From contig NZ_JAPSIB010000002.1 in assembly GCF_031179145.1 (NCBI RefSeq), forward strand, positions 124,001 through 188,000: 64,000 bases of DNA. Direction: 5' to 3'. The first letter of the stretch is position 1; every line of letters starts with the position of its first letter. The position numbers and the translations under genes are program-made. Shown one piece after another: positions 17,446-25,578 of this stretch. This stretch comes from Brevibacterium sp. (GTDB lineage Bacteria; Actinomycetota; Actinomycetes; Actinomycetales; Brevibacteriaceae). The notes under the pieces were generated by a model, which did not search any database, had not been told where the DNA came from, and was given only the letters and a program-made list of their open reading frames with translations.

Positions 17446-18707
17446 TCCCGCTGACCTCGGCTGCTGCCCTGTCGAATCGGGGCGGAATCATCCGAATCAT
17501 CGAGCACCGCCACGAGATCCATCGCCCGCTCCCGGTCGCCCGACTTGATCGCGCTCGAGAGTGCGCGGCAGCGATCAGCGAAGCCTTCCGTCCGGCCGTT
17601 CCGAGTCAATTCGGCGCACAGATCCAGTCGCGCCGTGTCCGCTGCCGAACGCGCCGAATCCGGAATGCCGTCGAATCGAGTCCGTGCGGCCATCTCGGGA
17701 ATTGCGGCGCGCAACTCCACCACTCGTGCACTGTCGACAGGTTCGGCCTCAAGGCGGGTGAGTGCGGTTTCGAAGACCGTCGTGTCGATAGCACTGGTCT
17801 CTGCCATCGACTCAGCGACGGCTTGGGATTCGAGCGCACGCAGGATGTCCACTCCAGAAACTGGCCCCGCCGCAGACGCACCAGACAATCCGGCGATTGC
17901 TCTCCTCGTTCGTCGACGGGCGTCCTGAACATCCGGGTCCGACTGGGGCGAGGCCCGGAGGAGACGACGAGTATACGGCTGAGTGGGAAAGTCCGTCACG
18001 CCGATTGCATCGCCGTGCTCGACGAGCGTCCCGTGTTCGAGCACCGCGATCTGGTTGCTCATATGCCTGACGACCGCTAGATCGTGGGTGATGAAGAGGT
18101 AGGCGACCCCGAGCTCACGCTGCAGTTCGAGCAGCAGATTGAGCACCTGGGCTTGAACCGACAGGTCGAGCGCGGACACCGATTCGTCGCAGACGACGAG
18201 CCGCGGCTCCGGCAGAAGCGCTCGAGCGATAGCGATTCGCTGACGTTGGCCGCCGGAGAACTGTGGCGGGAACTTCGGAAGAGCCGTGCGGTCCAGACCG
18301 ACTCGCTCCAGCATCGACACGACGCGGCTGCGGAGCTCGCCCCGAGACAATCTGGGCACGCTGGTCAGCGACTCCCCGACACTTTGCTCAATGGTCCGAT
18401 GAGGGTTGAAGGAGCTGTACGGGTCTTGGAAGACGGCCTGGATTTGAGTGCTCAGTTCCCGCCGCACCTTGCCCGAAGCTCGAGTGATGTCCTGCCCGTC
18501 GAAGATGACGGCGCCCTGAGCGGGTTGCACGAGTCCAAGGACGCACGAGCCAAGGGTGGATTTCCCCGAACCCGACTCCCCGACCAAGCCAAGAGTCTCA
18601 CCCGCCTGGATGCTCACGCTCACACCATCAAGGGCGACCTTGTCCGTGCGCCGCCCACGTCCCTTGTAGACGACGCCGAGGTCGTTGATCTCGAGAAGCA
18701 GCTTCAT
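17442..18707 (-). CDS. Peptide-type ABC ATPase (DppF/OppF-like) with 160-residue C-terminal extension
   Basis: 421 residues; start ATG 18707 overlaps the previous stop in an ATGA. Residues 1-260 are a normal oligopeptide-importer ATPase: Walker A GESGSGKS (43-50), FQDPYSSFNPHRT, signature FSGGQRQR (150-157), Walker B LVVCDES (170-176), and ITHDL. The usual short Cys-rich C-terminal motif of DppF is absent. Instead residues 262-421 form a helical, charged extension. It includes DILRALESQAVAESMAE near 287-303 and SSAIKSGDRERAMDLVAVLD near 384-403. Both resemble the first and last helices of FCD domains of GntR regulators; this likeness is inference and the metal-binding histidines are not seen. 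Confidence 0.88.
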   Translation of the reverse strand: MKLLLEINDLGVVYKGRGRRTDKVALDGVSVSIQAGETLGLVGESGSGKSTLGSCVLGLVQPAQGAVIFDGQDITRASGKVRRELSTQIQAVFQDPYSSFNPHRTIEQSVGESLTSVPRLSRGELRSRVVSMLERVGLDRTALPKFPPQFSGGQRQRIAIARALLPEPRLVVCDESVSALDLSVQAQVLNLLLELQRELGVAYLFITHDLAVVRHMSNQIAVLEHGTLVEHGDAIGVTDFPTQPYTRRLLRASPQSDPDVQDARRRTRRAIAGLSGASAAGPVSGVDILRALESQAVAESMAETSAIDTTVFETALTRLEAEPVDSARVVELRAAIPEMAARTRFDGIPDSARSAADTARLDLCAELTRNGRTEGFADRCRALSSAIKSGDRERAMDLVAVLDDSDDSAPIRQGSSRGQRE

Positions 18708-20674
18708 TTCACTCCCTGCAGGATCGGGGTGACACGGACACACCGCGCACTCGTGTCGTCAGCGGTGTGCACGAGGCGGATCGGAGCTGAAGTGCACCGC
18801 TCCTCGACGAACTCGCACCTGTCTGCGAAACGGCAGCCATTCGGCCAGGACCCCGGAGGCGGGACCGCGCCGGGGATAACTGGCAGCAGCTCACGCGGCG
18901 CAGTGCCGACGGATGAGGAGCGAAGCAGTGCCTGCGCATAGGGATGCTTCGGCTTGCGCACGAGAGTTCGCACATCTGCGTTCTCGACGACCTCACCGGC
19001 GTACATGACGACGGCACGGTCACACGCCTCGGCGACGACGCCCCAGTCATGGGTGACGAGGATCAGCGCCATCCCGCTCTGTTCGCGAAGGTCGCTCAGA
19101 AGATCGAGGATCTCGGCCTGAACCGAGACATCGAGGGCAGTGGTGGGCTCGTCGGCGATGAGGAGTTTCGGCTCACCTGCAAGCGCGCGGGCGATAGCGA
19201 TGCGCTGCGCCATTCCTCCCGACAGCTCGTGAGGATACTTGTTCGCCACGACCTCCGGTTCAGGCAGACGCACCCGAGTCATGAGTTCGAGAGCAATGCG
19301 CCGAGCATGTGCTCTGCCGACCTTTCGATGCAACTGCACGGCCTCCGTCAATTGGTGGCCGACCGTGTAGGCCGGATTGAGACTGGAGATGGGTTCCTGG
19401 GAGATGAAGCCAATCCCGGTTCCCCGATAGGCATTCATGCCTTCCTCGCTCAATGACGTCAGTTCGGTCCCATTGAATGCGATCGACGCGGCAGAGATGT
19501 GCGCACCAAGCGGCGGCACTCTCAACACGCCCGAGATCGTCATCGACTTCCCGCAGCCCGACTCGCCGACGATGCCCAGCGATTCACCCGGAGCGACAGA
19601 GAAACTCACCCCATCGACTATTTTGACCTCGTCGCCGCCTTTAGGAAGAGCCACGGACAGGGAATCCACCTCGAGAACCGCGGAAGCACGGTGGATTTCA
19701 GTCGATGTTTCGGTCTCCCGTGGCTCGATTGTCTCCTTCTGGGTGACCCGAGCAAGCAGAGCACGCCAGTTGAACGCACTGGTCGAGCCGCTGGACCGGC
19801 CTGCATAAGCATCGCGGATGCCATTGCCCATCAGCGTCAGGGACAACGCGACGACCGCGATGATGCCCCCCGTGGGAACGAGCATCCACGGGTTGAGGAC
19901 GATCGCCATCTGAGCATCATTAACCATATTGCCCCAGGTCGGGTTCGGTGGAGCGACGCCCAGGCCGAGGAAACCGATCGCTGCTCCCGCCAGGCAGGAC
20001 ACTGCGGCGACGATGCTGATCTGCGTGAGCGCCGGACCAGCGATGGCGGGGAGCAGATGCCGTGTCATGATCTGACGGCTGGTCAGGCCGGCAACACGGG
20101 CACCGGCGACATAGAGCTCCTCGCGCACTGCAACCGTCGCAGAGTAGACGACCCGGATGAGCGTCGGCGACATGATGATGCCGAAGGTGATCATTGCCGC
20201 AGATTCGTTCTGCCCGAAGATGGCCAGGACGACGAGAAGAATGACGAGACCGGGGACCGCGAGCAGGATGTCGCAAATCCTCATCGTCGCCACTTCCACC
20301 CAGCCGCCGAGTGCCCCAGCGGCAACTCCGAGCACCATACCGATCACCGTGCACACCACAACCGACTGGAACACTCCGAGCAGAGTGACCTGACCTCCAT
20401 AGAGGAGTCTGCTGAAGATGTCGCGTCCGAGCTGATCGGTGCCGAGCAGATTCTGCGCCGATGGACCCGAGTGGGCATTGAGCAGGTCCTGCTCCAAGGG
20501 TCCGAATGGAGCGATGACCGGCGCGAGCACCGTCGAGAAGACGATGATCACGAGTGCGACGGAGCACACTGCGGTCACCGGCTGCTTGAGCATACGCCGG
20601 ACGAAACTCACGTTGCGGTCCACAGTCCCGCCTGCGTCTGATCGACTCGGCACACTCTCGACTACGGCACTCAT
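18704..20674 (-). CDS. Peptide-type ABC permease-ATPase fusion (DppC-DppD)
   Basis: 656 residues from ATG 20674, which overlaps the permease stop in an ATGA. Residues 1-295 are a DppC-type permease (GTDQLGRDIFSRLLYGG, GLTSRQIMTRHLLPAIAGP, about six spans). After a linker of about 35 residues, 333-656 form a DppD-type ATPase: Walker A GESGCGKS (370-377), ISQEPISSLNP, LSGGM (484-488), Walker B LLIADEP (504-510), and the C-terminal CRFADRCEFVEERC motif. No stop or frame change lies between the halves, so this is a true gene fusion. It would pair with the DppF-like ATPase just downstream and the DppB-like permease just upstream. Confidence 0.93.
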   Translation of the reverse strand: MSAVVESVPSRSDAGGTVDRNVSFVRRMLKQPVTAVCSVALVIIVFSTVLAPVIAPFGPLEQDLLNAHSGPSAQNLLGTDQLGRDIFSRLLYGGQVTLLGVFQSVVVCTVIGMVLGVAAGALGGWVEVATMRICDILLAVPGLVILLVVLAIFGQNESAAMITFGIIMSPTLIRVVYSATVAVREELYVAGARVAGLTSRQIMTRHLLPAIAGPALTQISIVAAVSCLAGAAIGFLGLGVAPPNPTWGNMVNDAQMAIVLNPWMLVPTGGIIAVVALSLTLMGNGIRDAYAGRSSGSTSAFNWRALLARVTQKETIEPRETETSTEIHRASAVLEVDSLSVALPKGGDEVKIVDGVSFSVAPGESLGIVGESGCGKSMTISGVLRVPPLGAHISAASIAFNGTELTSLSEEGMNAYRGTGIGFISQEPISSLNPAYTVGHQLTEAVQLHRKVGRAHARRIALELMTRVRLPEPEVVANKYPHELSGGMAQRIAIARALAGEPKLLIADEPTTALDVSVQAEILDLLSDLREQSGMALILVTHDWGVVAEACDRAVVMYAGEVVENADVRTLVRKPKHPYAQALLRSSSVGTAPRELLPVIPGAVPPPGSWPNGCRFADRCEFVEERCTSAPIRLVHTADDTSARCVRVTPILQGVK

Positions 20675-21612
20675 TTGGCCACCACCTTGGGATTGAGGAT
20701 TCCATGGACGACATCGGTGAGAAGGAACACCACCACGACCATCGCCGTGTAGAACACTGCCAGACCCTGAATGACCGGGAGATCGTGCGTCTGCGTCGAC
20801 GCAACCATTTGTGCCCCGAGACCCGGCATCGCGAAGATCTGCTCGATGAGAATGGTTCCACCGAGCAGGCCGACGAACACGAGGCTCGTCATGGTCATCA
20901 CCGGACCGCCAGCATTCTTGCCGATGTGCTTGAAGACGATCCGTTTCCACGGATAGCCGTTCGCCCTCACACTGCGCACATAGTCGCTGCGCATCGCCGA
21001 CAGCATCTCCGCCCGCGTGACGATTGCGATCAATGCTGCCTCGGACAGGCCAAGCACGGCGACGGGAAGCACCAGGGCATGCGCCCACTCGATCGGCGAT
21101 TCACCGAAGCTCACATATCCGGAGACCGGAACCCACATGAGGGTCACTCCGAAGAAGAGCACCGCAATCATTGCCAGCCAGAAGTTCGGAAGGCCGCGAA
21201 CCAAGACCGAGAGAACTTCCACGGCCCGACCGATGAGGCCTCCTCTGACTGCCGCGAGCACTCCGATGCTGATTCCCAGCAGAAGAGCCACGAGCAGAGC
21301 GCCTACGGCGAGTGAGAGCGTGACGGCCATTCGCGACGCCAGAATCTCCACTACTGGCCGTCCACCCGAGATCGACATGCCGAGATCTCCGGTCACGGCC
21401 CCCTGCAACCACGCCGCGTACTGCACCAGCACTGGTCTGTCGACGCCCAACTGCCGGTTGAGCTCTGCGACAGCCTCCGGAGTTGCACTCGATCCCAGCA
21501 TTGATTCCGCAACGCTCCCGGGCGCCAGTGTTCCCAGCACGAAGACGATCAACGAGATGATCAGCATCAACGGGATCGCCAGCAGCAACCGACGGACAAT
21601 AACTCCGATCAT
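20671..21612 (-). CDS. Peptide-type ABC transporter permease (DppB-like)
   Basis: A 313-residue permease with six predicted spans. The N-terminal MIGVIVRRLLLAIPLMLIIS is typical of DppB/OppB, followed by an extracytoplasmic loop (RQLGVDRPVLVQYAAWLQGA) and the EAA-like loop DYVRSVRANGYPWKRIVFKH. It pairs with the permease half of the fusion protein encoded immediately downstream. Its start lies 67 nt after the binding-protein gene. Confidence 0.95.
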   Translation of the reverse strand: MIGVIVRRLLLAIPLMLIISLIVFVLGTLAPGSVAESMLGSSATPEAVAELNRQLGVDRPVLVQYAAWLQGAVTGDLGMSISGGRPVVEILASRMAVTLSLAVGALLVALLLGISIGVLAAVRGGLIGRAVEVLSVLVRGLPNFWLAMIAVLFFGVTLMWVPVSGYVSFGESPIEWAHALVLPVAVLGLSEAALIAIVTRAEMLSAMRSDYVRSVRANGYPWKRIVFKHIGKNAGGPVMTMTSLVFVGLLGGTILIEQIFAMPGLGAQMVASTQTHDLPVIQGLAVFYTAMVVVVFLLTDVVHGILNPKVVAK

Positions 21613-21679
21613 GATGTGCCTCCCTATCCAGAATCCTGTAGTTTCGAGCCCAGAACGTCGCCGAGACGATCAGCCGTGT

Positions 21680-23257
21680 TCAATCTTTCGGAGTCCAGCC
21701 CGCGTAGTCGTAGTTGCCGATCGGACTCGACTGGCCGATCTCGACACCGGTCGAGTACACGTGAAGGGGCGAAGAGGTGAGCGGGATGTACCACGCCTTC
21801 TCCGTCATCACCTCGTTGAACTGCATCGCTGCCTCCTCCAGCCCGGAGTCGTCGGAGCTCTGAAGCTCTTCGTAGGCGGCCTCGAGATCCGGGTCGACCG
21901 ATTCGAACGGGTTCAGCGGTGCCGAATAAGGAAGCTTGTAGAGGCGGTCCGACTGGTAGAGCATGTCGCCCATGAAAGTCCACGAGGCGAACCCCAAGGG
22001 AAATTCTTTGGATGTGATGTCCGTGAAGAAGGTCGACTCAGGTGAGGATTTGATCTCGATCTCCACGCCGATCTGCCGAAGCTGCTCCACCGCGGCGACA
22101 AGGACGTTCTGGGCCTCGACATCATCGTGATTGGACAGCAGGGTCACGGAGAATCCGTCGGGGTACCCCGCATCATCCAGCAGCTGCTTCGCTCGATCCA
22201 CGTCATAGCTGTATTTGGACTTCAGGTCGGCGTCCCAGCCCAGCAGAGCCGGCGAGGCGAACTGATCCTGAGGCTTGGTGCCCGGCGTAGCCGCGCTCAC
22301 CAGGCTGTCGCGGTCCATGGCCAGTGCCACTGCCTGCCGGACTCGCTCATCGGCGAGCGGTTTCGAGATCTCGCCCTCTCGATCCCAGACGAATATTCCT
22401 GCGCCCCACAGAACTCTCTCATCAACGTCCAGTCCCTTCTCCTCGGCCTGACTGAGGAGCTGGGCTCCGCCGGTCAGGCTCGCCTGCACTTGACCTGTGG
22501 TCAGCGCGTTGAAGGCGGTATTGGGATCACCGATGACCGACAGTTCGACCTTTTCCCAGCTCTGACGCGTCTTGTCGAAGTAGTGCTCATTCGGGACATA
22601 GGTGTAGTGATCACCCGGTTCACTCTCCTCCGGGGAATAGACATAGGGCCCGGCGCCGAACATCTCGGTCTTCATCTTCTCGGGCTCGGCGAGGCCGGCC
22701 TCACTGATGATCAGGCCGTTGTTACAGAGTTCCGTTGAAAAGAGATCCTCCATTCCACGGGTGGGAGTCTCGGATGTCACCTGTACCGAATCGCTCCCCT
22801 TCGCCTCGATGGTCAGCGGCGAGAAGTAGGCCTCGGTGTTGAGTCCCGGTGTCTTCTTGTAATAGTTGAGGGTGTCCACGACTGACTCGACAGTAAGGTC
22901 GGTACCGTCCGCGAACTTGACTCCGTCTCGGATCTTCATCGTGAAAATGGTGTTGCCCTCCGAATAATCCCACGACGCCGCGATCCCGGGAGCAAAACCG
23001 CCGTCGTCGGAGATTCGGATGAGAGGCTCGTACGCAAAGTCGAAAATCGGACTCGTGCAATTGGTAGGCAGATCGAAGTTCACGGGACTCCATCCTGGCA
23101 ACGCCATCTTCAAAGTGTCGGTGGACCCGGCCGCTTTGCCGCCTGACCCACCGCATGCCGTGAGCGCCGCTACGAGCAACCCCGCACCGAGTGCAGCGGC
23201 GAGCTTACTTCTCCTGTGCGCCGAGGCGCCCGTGCGCCCTTCCTTCAATGACTTCAT
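21680..23257 (-). CDS. Peptide-type ABC substrate-binding lipoprotein (SBP_bac_5)
   Basis: About 525 residues. ATG 23257 has AAGGAG 5 nt upstream; an in-frame start at 23287 lacks one. A lipoprotein signal ends in the lipobox LTAC. The mature domain shows SBP_bac_5 features: FAYEPLIRISDDGGFAPGIA, then FTMKIRDGVKFADGTDLT, and DERVRQAVALAMDRDSLV. This family binds peptides, nickel, opines, glycosides and other solutes, so peptide is only the family name. It is the first gene of the importer run and diverges from the E1 alpha gene. Confidence 0.94.
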   Translation of the reverse strand: MKSLKEGRTGASAHRRSKLAAALGAGLLVAALTACGGSGGKAAGSTDTLKMALPGWSPVNFDLPTNCTSPIFDFAYEPLIRISDDGGFAPGIAASWDYSEGNTIFTMKIRDGVKFADGTDLTVESVVDTLNYYKKTPGLNTEAYFSPLTIEAKGSDSVQVTSETPTRGMEDLFSTELCNNGLIISEAGLAEPEKMKTEMFGAGPYVYSPEESEPGDHYTYVPNEHYFDKTRQSWEKVELSVIGDPNTAFNALTTGQVQASLTGGAQLLSQAEEKGLDVDERVLWGAGIFVWDREGEISKPLADERVRQAVALAMDRDSLVSAATPGTKPQDQFASPALLGWDADLKSKYSYDVDRAKQLLDDAGYPDGFSVTLLSNHDDVEAQNVLVAAVEQLRQIGVEIEIKSSPESTFFTDITSKEFPLGFASWTFMGDMLYQSDRLYKLPYSAPLNPFESVDPDLEAAYEELQSSDDSGLEEAAMQFNEVMTEKAWYIPLTSSPLHVYSTGVEIGQSSPIGNYDYAGWTPKD

Positions 23258-23578
23258 GAGTTCTCCTTCGAACGAATCCGCCACCACGGTTCAGCTTTGG
23301 CTTCAGGACCGACGGATGTGAAGAATCTTAGGAAGACCCGGATCACACAAAGATGGGGATTGTCCGAAATGCAGGTTCAGGATTCGGGAGATCTCCAACC
23401 TCGCTCACCGCAAATCTTTGGGGTCGATCAACCGAAATTGCCGCCTCGGAAAGGCGGTTTCGTTCGATAGACGAAGCCCGCACTGACAGTTCGTCAATCG
23501 CACAAGCCGTCGGATTCCCCGACTGGATAGCGTCGAAAGTCCGCGACCCTCCATGTCATTCGTCAGAGAGGACGATCC
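23258..23578. promoter_or_regulatory. Divergent control region between importer and TPP-enzyme operons
   Basis: A 321-nt AT-richer gap between two divergent starts. It contains an inverted repeat CCGCCT-N5-AGGCGG at 23441-23457, with GAAA/TTTC arms extending it to 23434-23461 with a small bulge. No regulator gene adjoins it. Candidate -10 TAGCGT lies at about 23529-23534, some 45 nt before the E1 alpha start, without a convincing -35. A shared operator here would co-regulate uptake and catabolism. Confidence 0.4.
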
Positions 23579-24571
23579 ATGAACGCAGCTCAACCCGGGC
23601 CTGACGGCCTGATCGACGGCTATCTCACAATGCTGCGGATCCGTGAGTTCGAACTCGCCGCGATCAGAGCTCACGGAGAGAAGCTGGTGCACGGCACCCT
23701 CCATCCCTACATCGGACAGGAGGCGATCGCCACCGGCATGTGTGCTCATCTCCGCCAAGACGATCTGATGCTCTCGACTCACCGCGGCCATGGTCATTGC
23801 ATCGCCAAGGGTGCCCCGCTGGCGCCCATGATGTCCGAGCTCTTCGGACGTGAGAACGGCCTCTGCGGGGGCAAAGGTGGTTCCATGCATGTCGCCGATT
23901 TCAGCGTGGGAATGCTCGGGGCAAATGGTGTCGTCGGCGCGAACATCGTGCTCGCTGCGGGAGCTGCCCACGAGGTCAAGCGACGGGGCGAGGACAGAGT
24001 TGTTGTCTGCTTCTTCGGCGATGGCGCAGTCAACCGCGGTCCCTTCCTCGAGGGCCTCAATTGGGCTCAGGTGTTCGATCTTCCGGTCATCTTCGTCTGC
24101 GAGGACAATCAGCACTCAGCATCGACTCGGACATCGACGATGACCGGAGGAGAAGGCGGAGGCGCTCGGGCCCGCAGCATCGGACTGACGACCATTGACG
24201 TCGATGGCAATTCCCTCCCCGACATGCTTGCTGCCGGCAAAGAGGCCGTCTCCATCGTTCGGAGCGGTCAGGGGCCGGTGTTCATTCACGCGCGCACCTT
24301 CCGAGTCACGGGGCACACCGCCACTGACCTGGCTCAGTGGCGCGACACCGAGGAGGTCGAACGTCATGCCGCTGCCGACCCCCTCCCTTTGCTGCGCGCG
24401 CGAATCCTCTCAGAAGGTCACAGAGAAGACGAGCTCTTGGCAGAAGAACGGCGCGTACGCACCGATGTTCAGCTCGCCTACGACAAAGCACTCGCATCAG
24501 CATTGCCTCCGGCTACCCGCGCATTCGAGGACGTACAGGTTACCGGCAATCCGCAGATCGGAGCATTCTGA
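23579..24571 (+). CDS. TPP-dependent dehydrogenase E1 component, alpha subunit
   Basis: 330 residues. Early MRIREFELAAIRAHGEKLVHG, GKGGSMH (phosphorylation-loop region), and a TPP motif beginning GDGAVNRGPFLEGLNWA and closing at CEDNQHSAST. The family is pyruvate/acetoin/branched-chain 2-oxoacid dehydrogenase E1 alpha. The TPP motif usually closes with NN.Y; here it is DNQHS, a modest change. AGAGGA precedes the ATG. It overlaps the beta gene by 1 nt (TGATG). With no E2 or E3 gene nearby, the lipoyl partner, if any, must be encoded elsewhere. Confidence 0.93.
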   Translation: MNAAQPGPDGLIDGYLTMLRIREFELAAIRAHGEKLVHGTLHPYIGQEAIATGMCAHLRQDDLMLSTHRGHGHCIAKGAPLAPMMSELFGRENGLCGGKGGSMHVADFSVGMLGANGVVGANIVLAAGAAHEVKRRGEDRVVVCFFGDGAVNRGPFLEGLNWAQVFDLPVIFVCEDNQHSASTRTSTMTGGEGGGARARSIGLTTIDVDGNSLPDMLAAGKEAVSIVRSGQGPVFIHARTFRVTGHTATDLAQWRDTEEVERHAAADPLPLLRARILSEGHREDELLAEERRVRTDVQLAYDKALASALPPATRAFEDVQVTGNPQIGAF

Positions 24572-25578
24572 TGACGAACCTCATCGCCATGACCGCAGCC
24601 GAAGCGTCGACCTTGGCGCTTCGTGAGGAATTCGCGCTGGACGAGAACGTGTGGGCACTCGGCGAAGACATCGGCCGCGGCGGAGTCTTCGGCCAGTATG
24701 CCGGTCTGCAGGACGAATTCGGTCCCCAACGCGTCGTCGATACACCGATCTCGGAAGCCGCAATCCTCGGAGTAGCCGTCGGAGCGGCGATGGTCGGATC
24801 CCGGCCAGTCGTCGAAATGCGCTTCAGCGACTTCGCCTTATGCGCCATGGACGAGATGATCAATCAGGCCGCGAAGGCACGGTACATGTTCGGCGGACAG
24901 TCGAAAGTTCCGATCGTAGTGAGGGAACCCACCGGCCTCTGGCGTTCGGCCGCAGCACAGCACTCACAGTCACTCGAAGCCTGGTATGCCCATATGCCTG
25001 GACTCATCGTGGTATGTCCATCCACTCCCGCAGATATAAGGGGGCTCCTCAAGGCCTCGATCCGCGCGGACGACCCCGTCGTGTTCATGGAGCCCAAGGG
25101 GCAATGGCAGCGGACTGGAGAGGTCGACCTCGACGATCAGGAACCCTATGAGCTCGGCAAGGCTGCGGGGCGCCGTGAAGGCGATGACGTGACGATAGTG
25201 TCCTGGTCGACTCAGGTGCACGTCGCCCTGGAGGCTGCGGAACGACTGGCCGAACAGAGCATCGAATCGGACGTCATTGATCTTCGCACCATCTTTCCCT
25301 GGGACAAGGATTCTGTGTCCCAGAGCGTTCGACGAACCGGTCGATTGCTGGTCGTGCACGAAGCCGTCGCAGTCGGAGGATTCGGCGGCGAAATCGCATC
25401 GTGGATCTCCGAACACGAGTTCCACCACTTGAAAGGACCGGTGGCCCGACTGGGCGCCCCGCGCATTCCGGTCGGCTATGCCCCGAATCTCGAGGACCAG
25501 ATCCGCGTCACGGCCGAGAACATTGTCGATCGCGTCATCCGAATGATCAACGAAGGAGAAGAGGAAACTCAGGTATGA
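24571..25578 (+). CDS. TPP-dependent dehydrogenase E1 component, beta subunit
   Basis: 335 residues from ATG 24571. LDENVWALGEDIGRGGVFG, then DTPISEAAILGVAVGAAM, FSDFALCAMDEMINQAAK and HSQSLEAWYAHMPGLIVVCP are all standard E1 beta landmarks (the first holds the TPP-activating Glu region, the HSQS part contains the conserved His). Together with E1 alpha it forms an alpha2beta2 enzyme that decarboxylates a 2-oxoacid or cleaves acetoin. Its stop overlaps the next start as ATGA. Confidence 0.94.
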   Translation: MTNLIAMTAAEASTLALREEFALDENVWALGEDIGRGGVFGQYAGLQDEFGPQRVVDTPISEAAILGVAVGAAMVGSRPVVEMRFSDFALCAMDEMINQAAKARYMFGGQSKVPIVVREPTGLWRSAAAQHSQSLEAWYAHMPGLIVVCPSTPADIRGLLKASIRADDPVVFMEPKGQWQRTGEVDLDDQEPYELGKAAGRREGDDVTIVSWSTQVHVALEAAERLAEQSIESDVIDLRTIFPWDKDSVSQSVRRTGRLLVVHEAVAVGGFGGEIASWISEHEFHHLKGPVARLGAPRIPVGYAPNLEDQIRVTAENIVDRVIRMINEGEEETQV

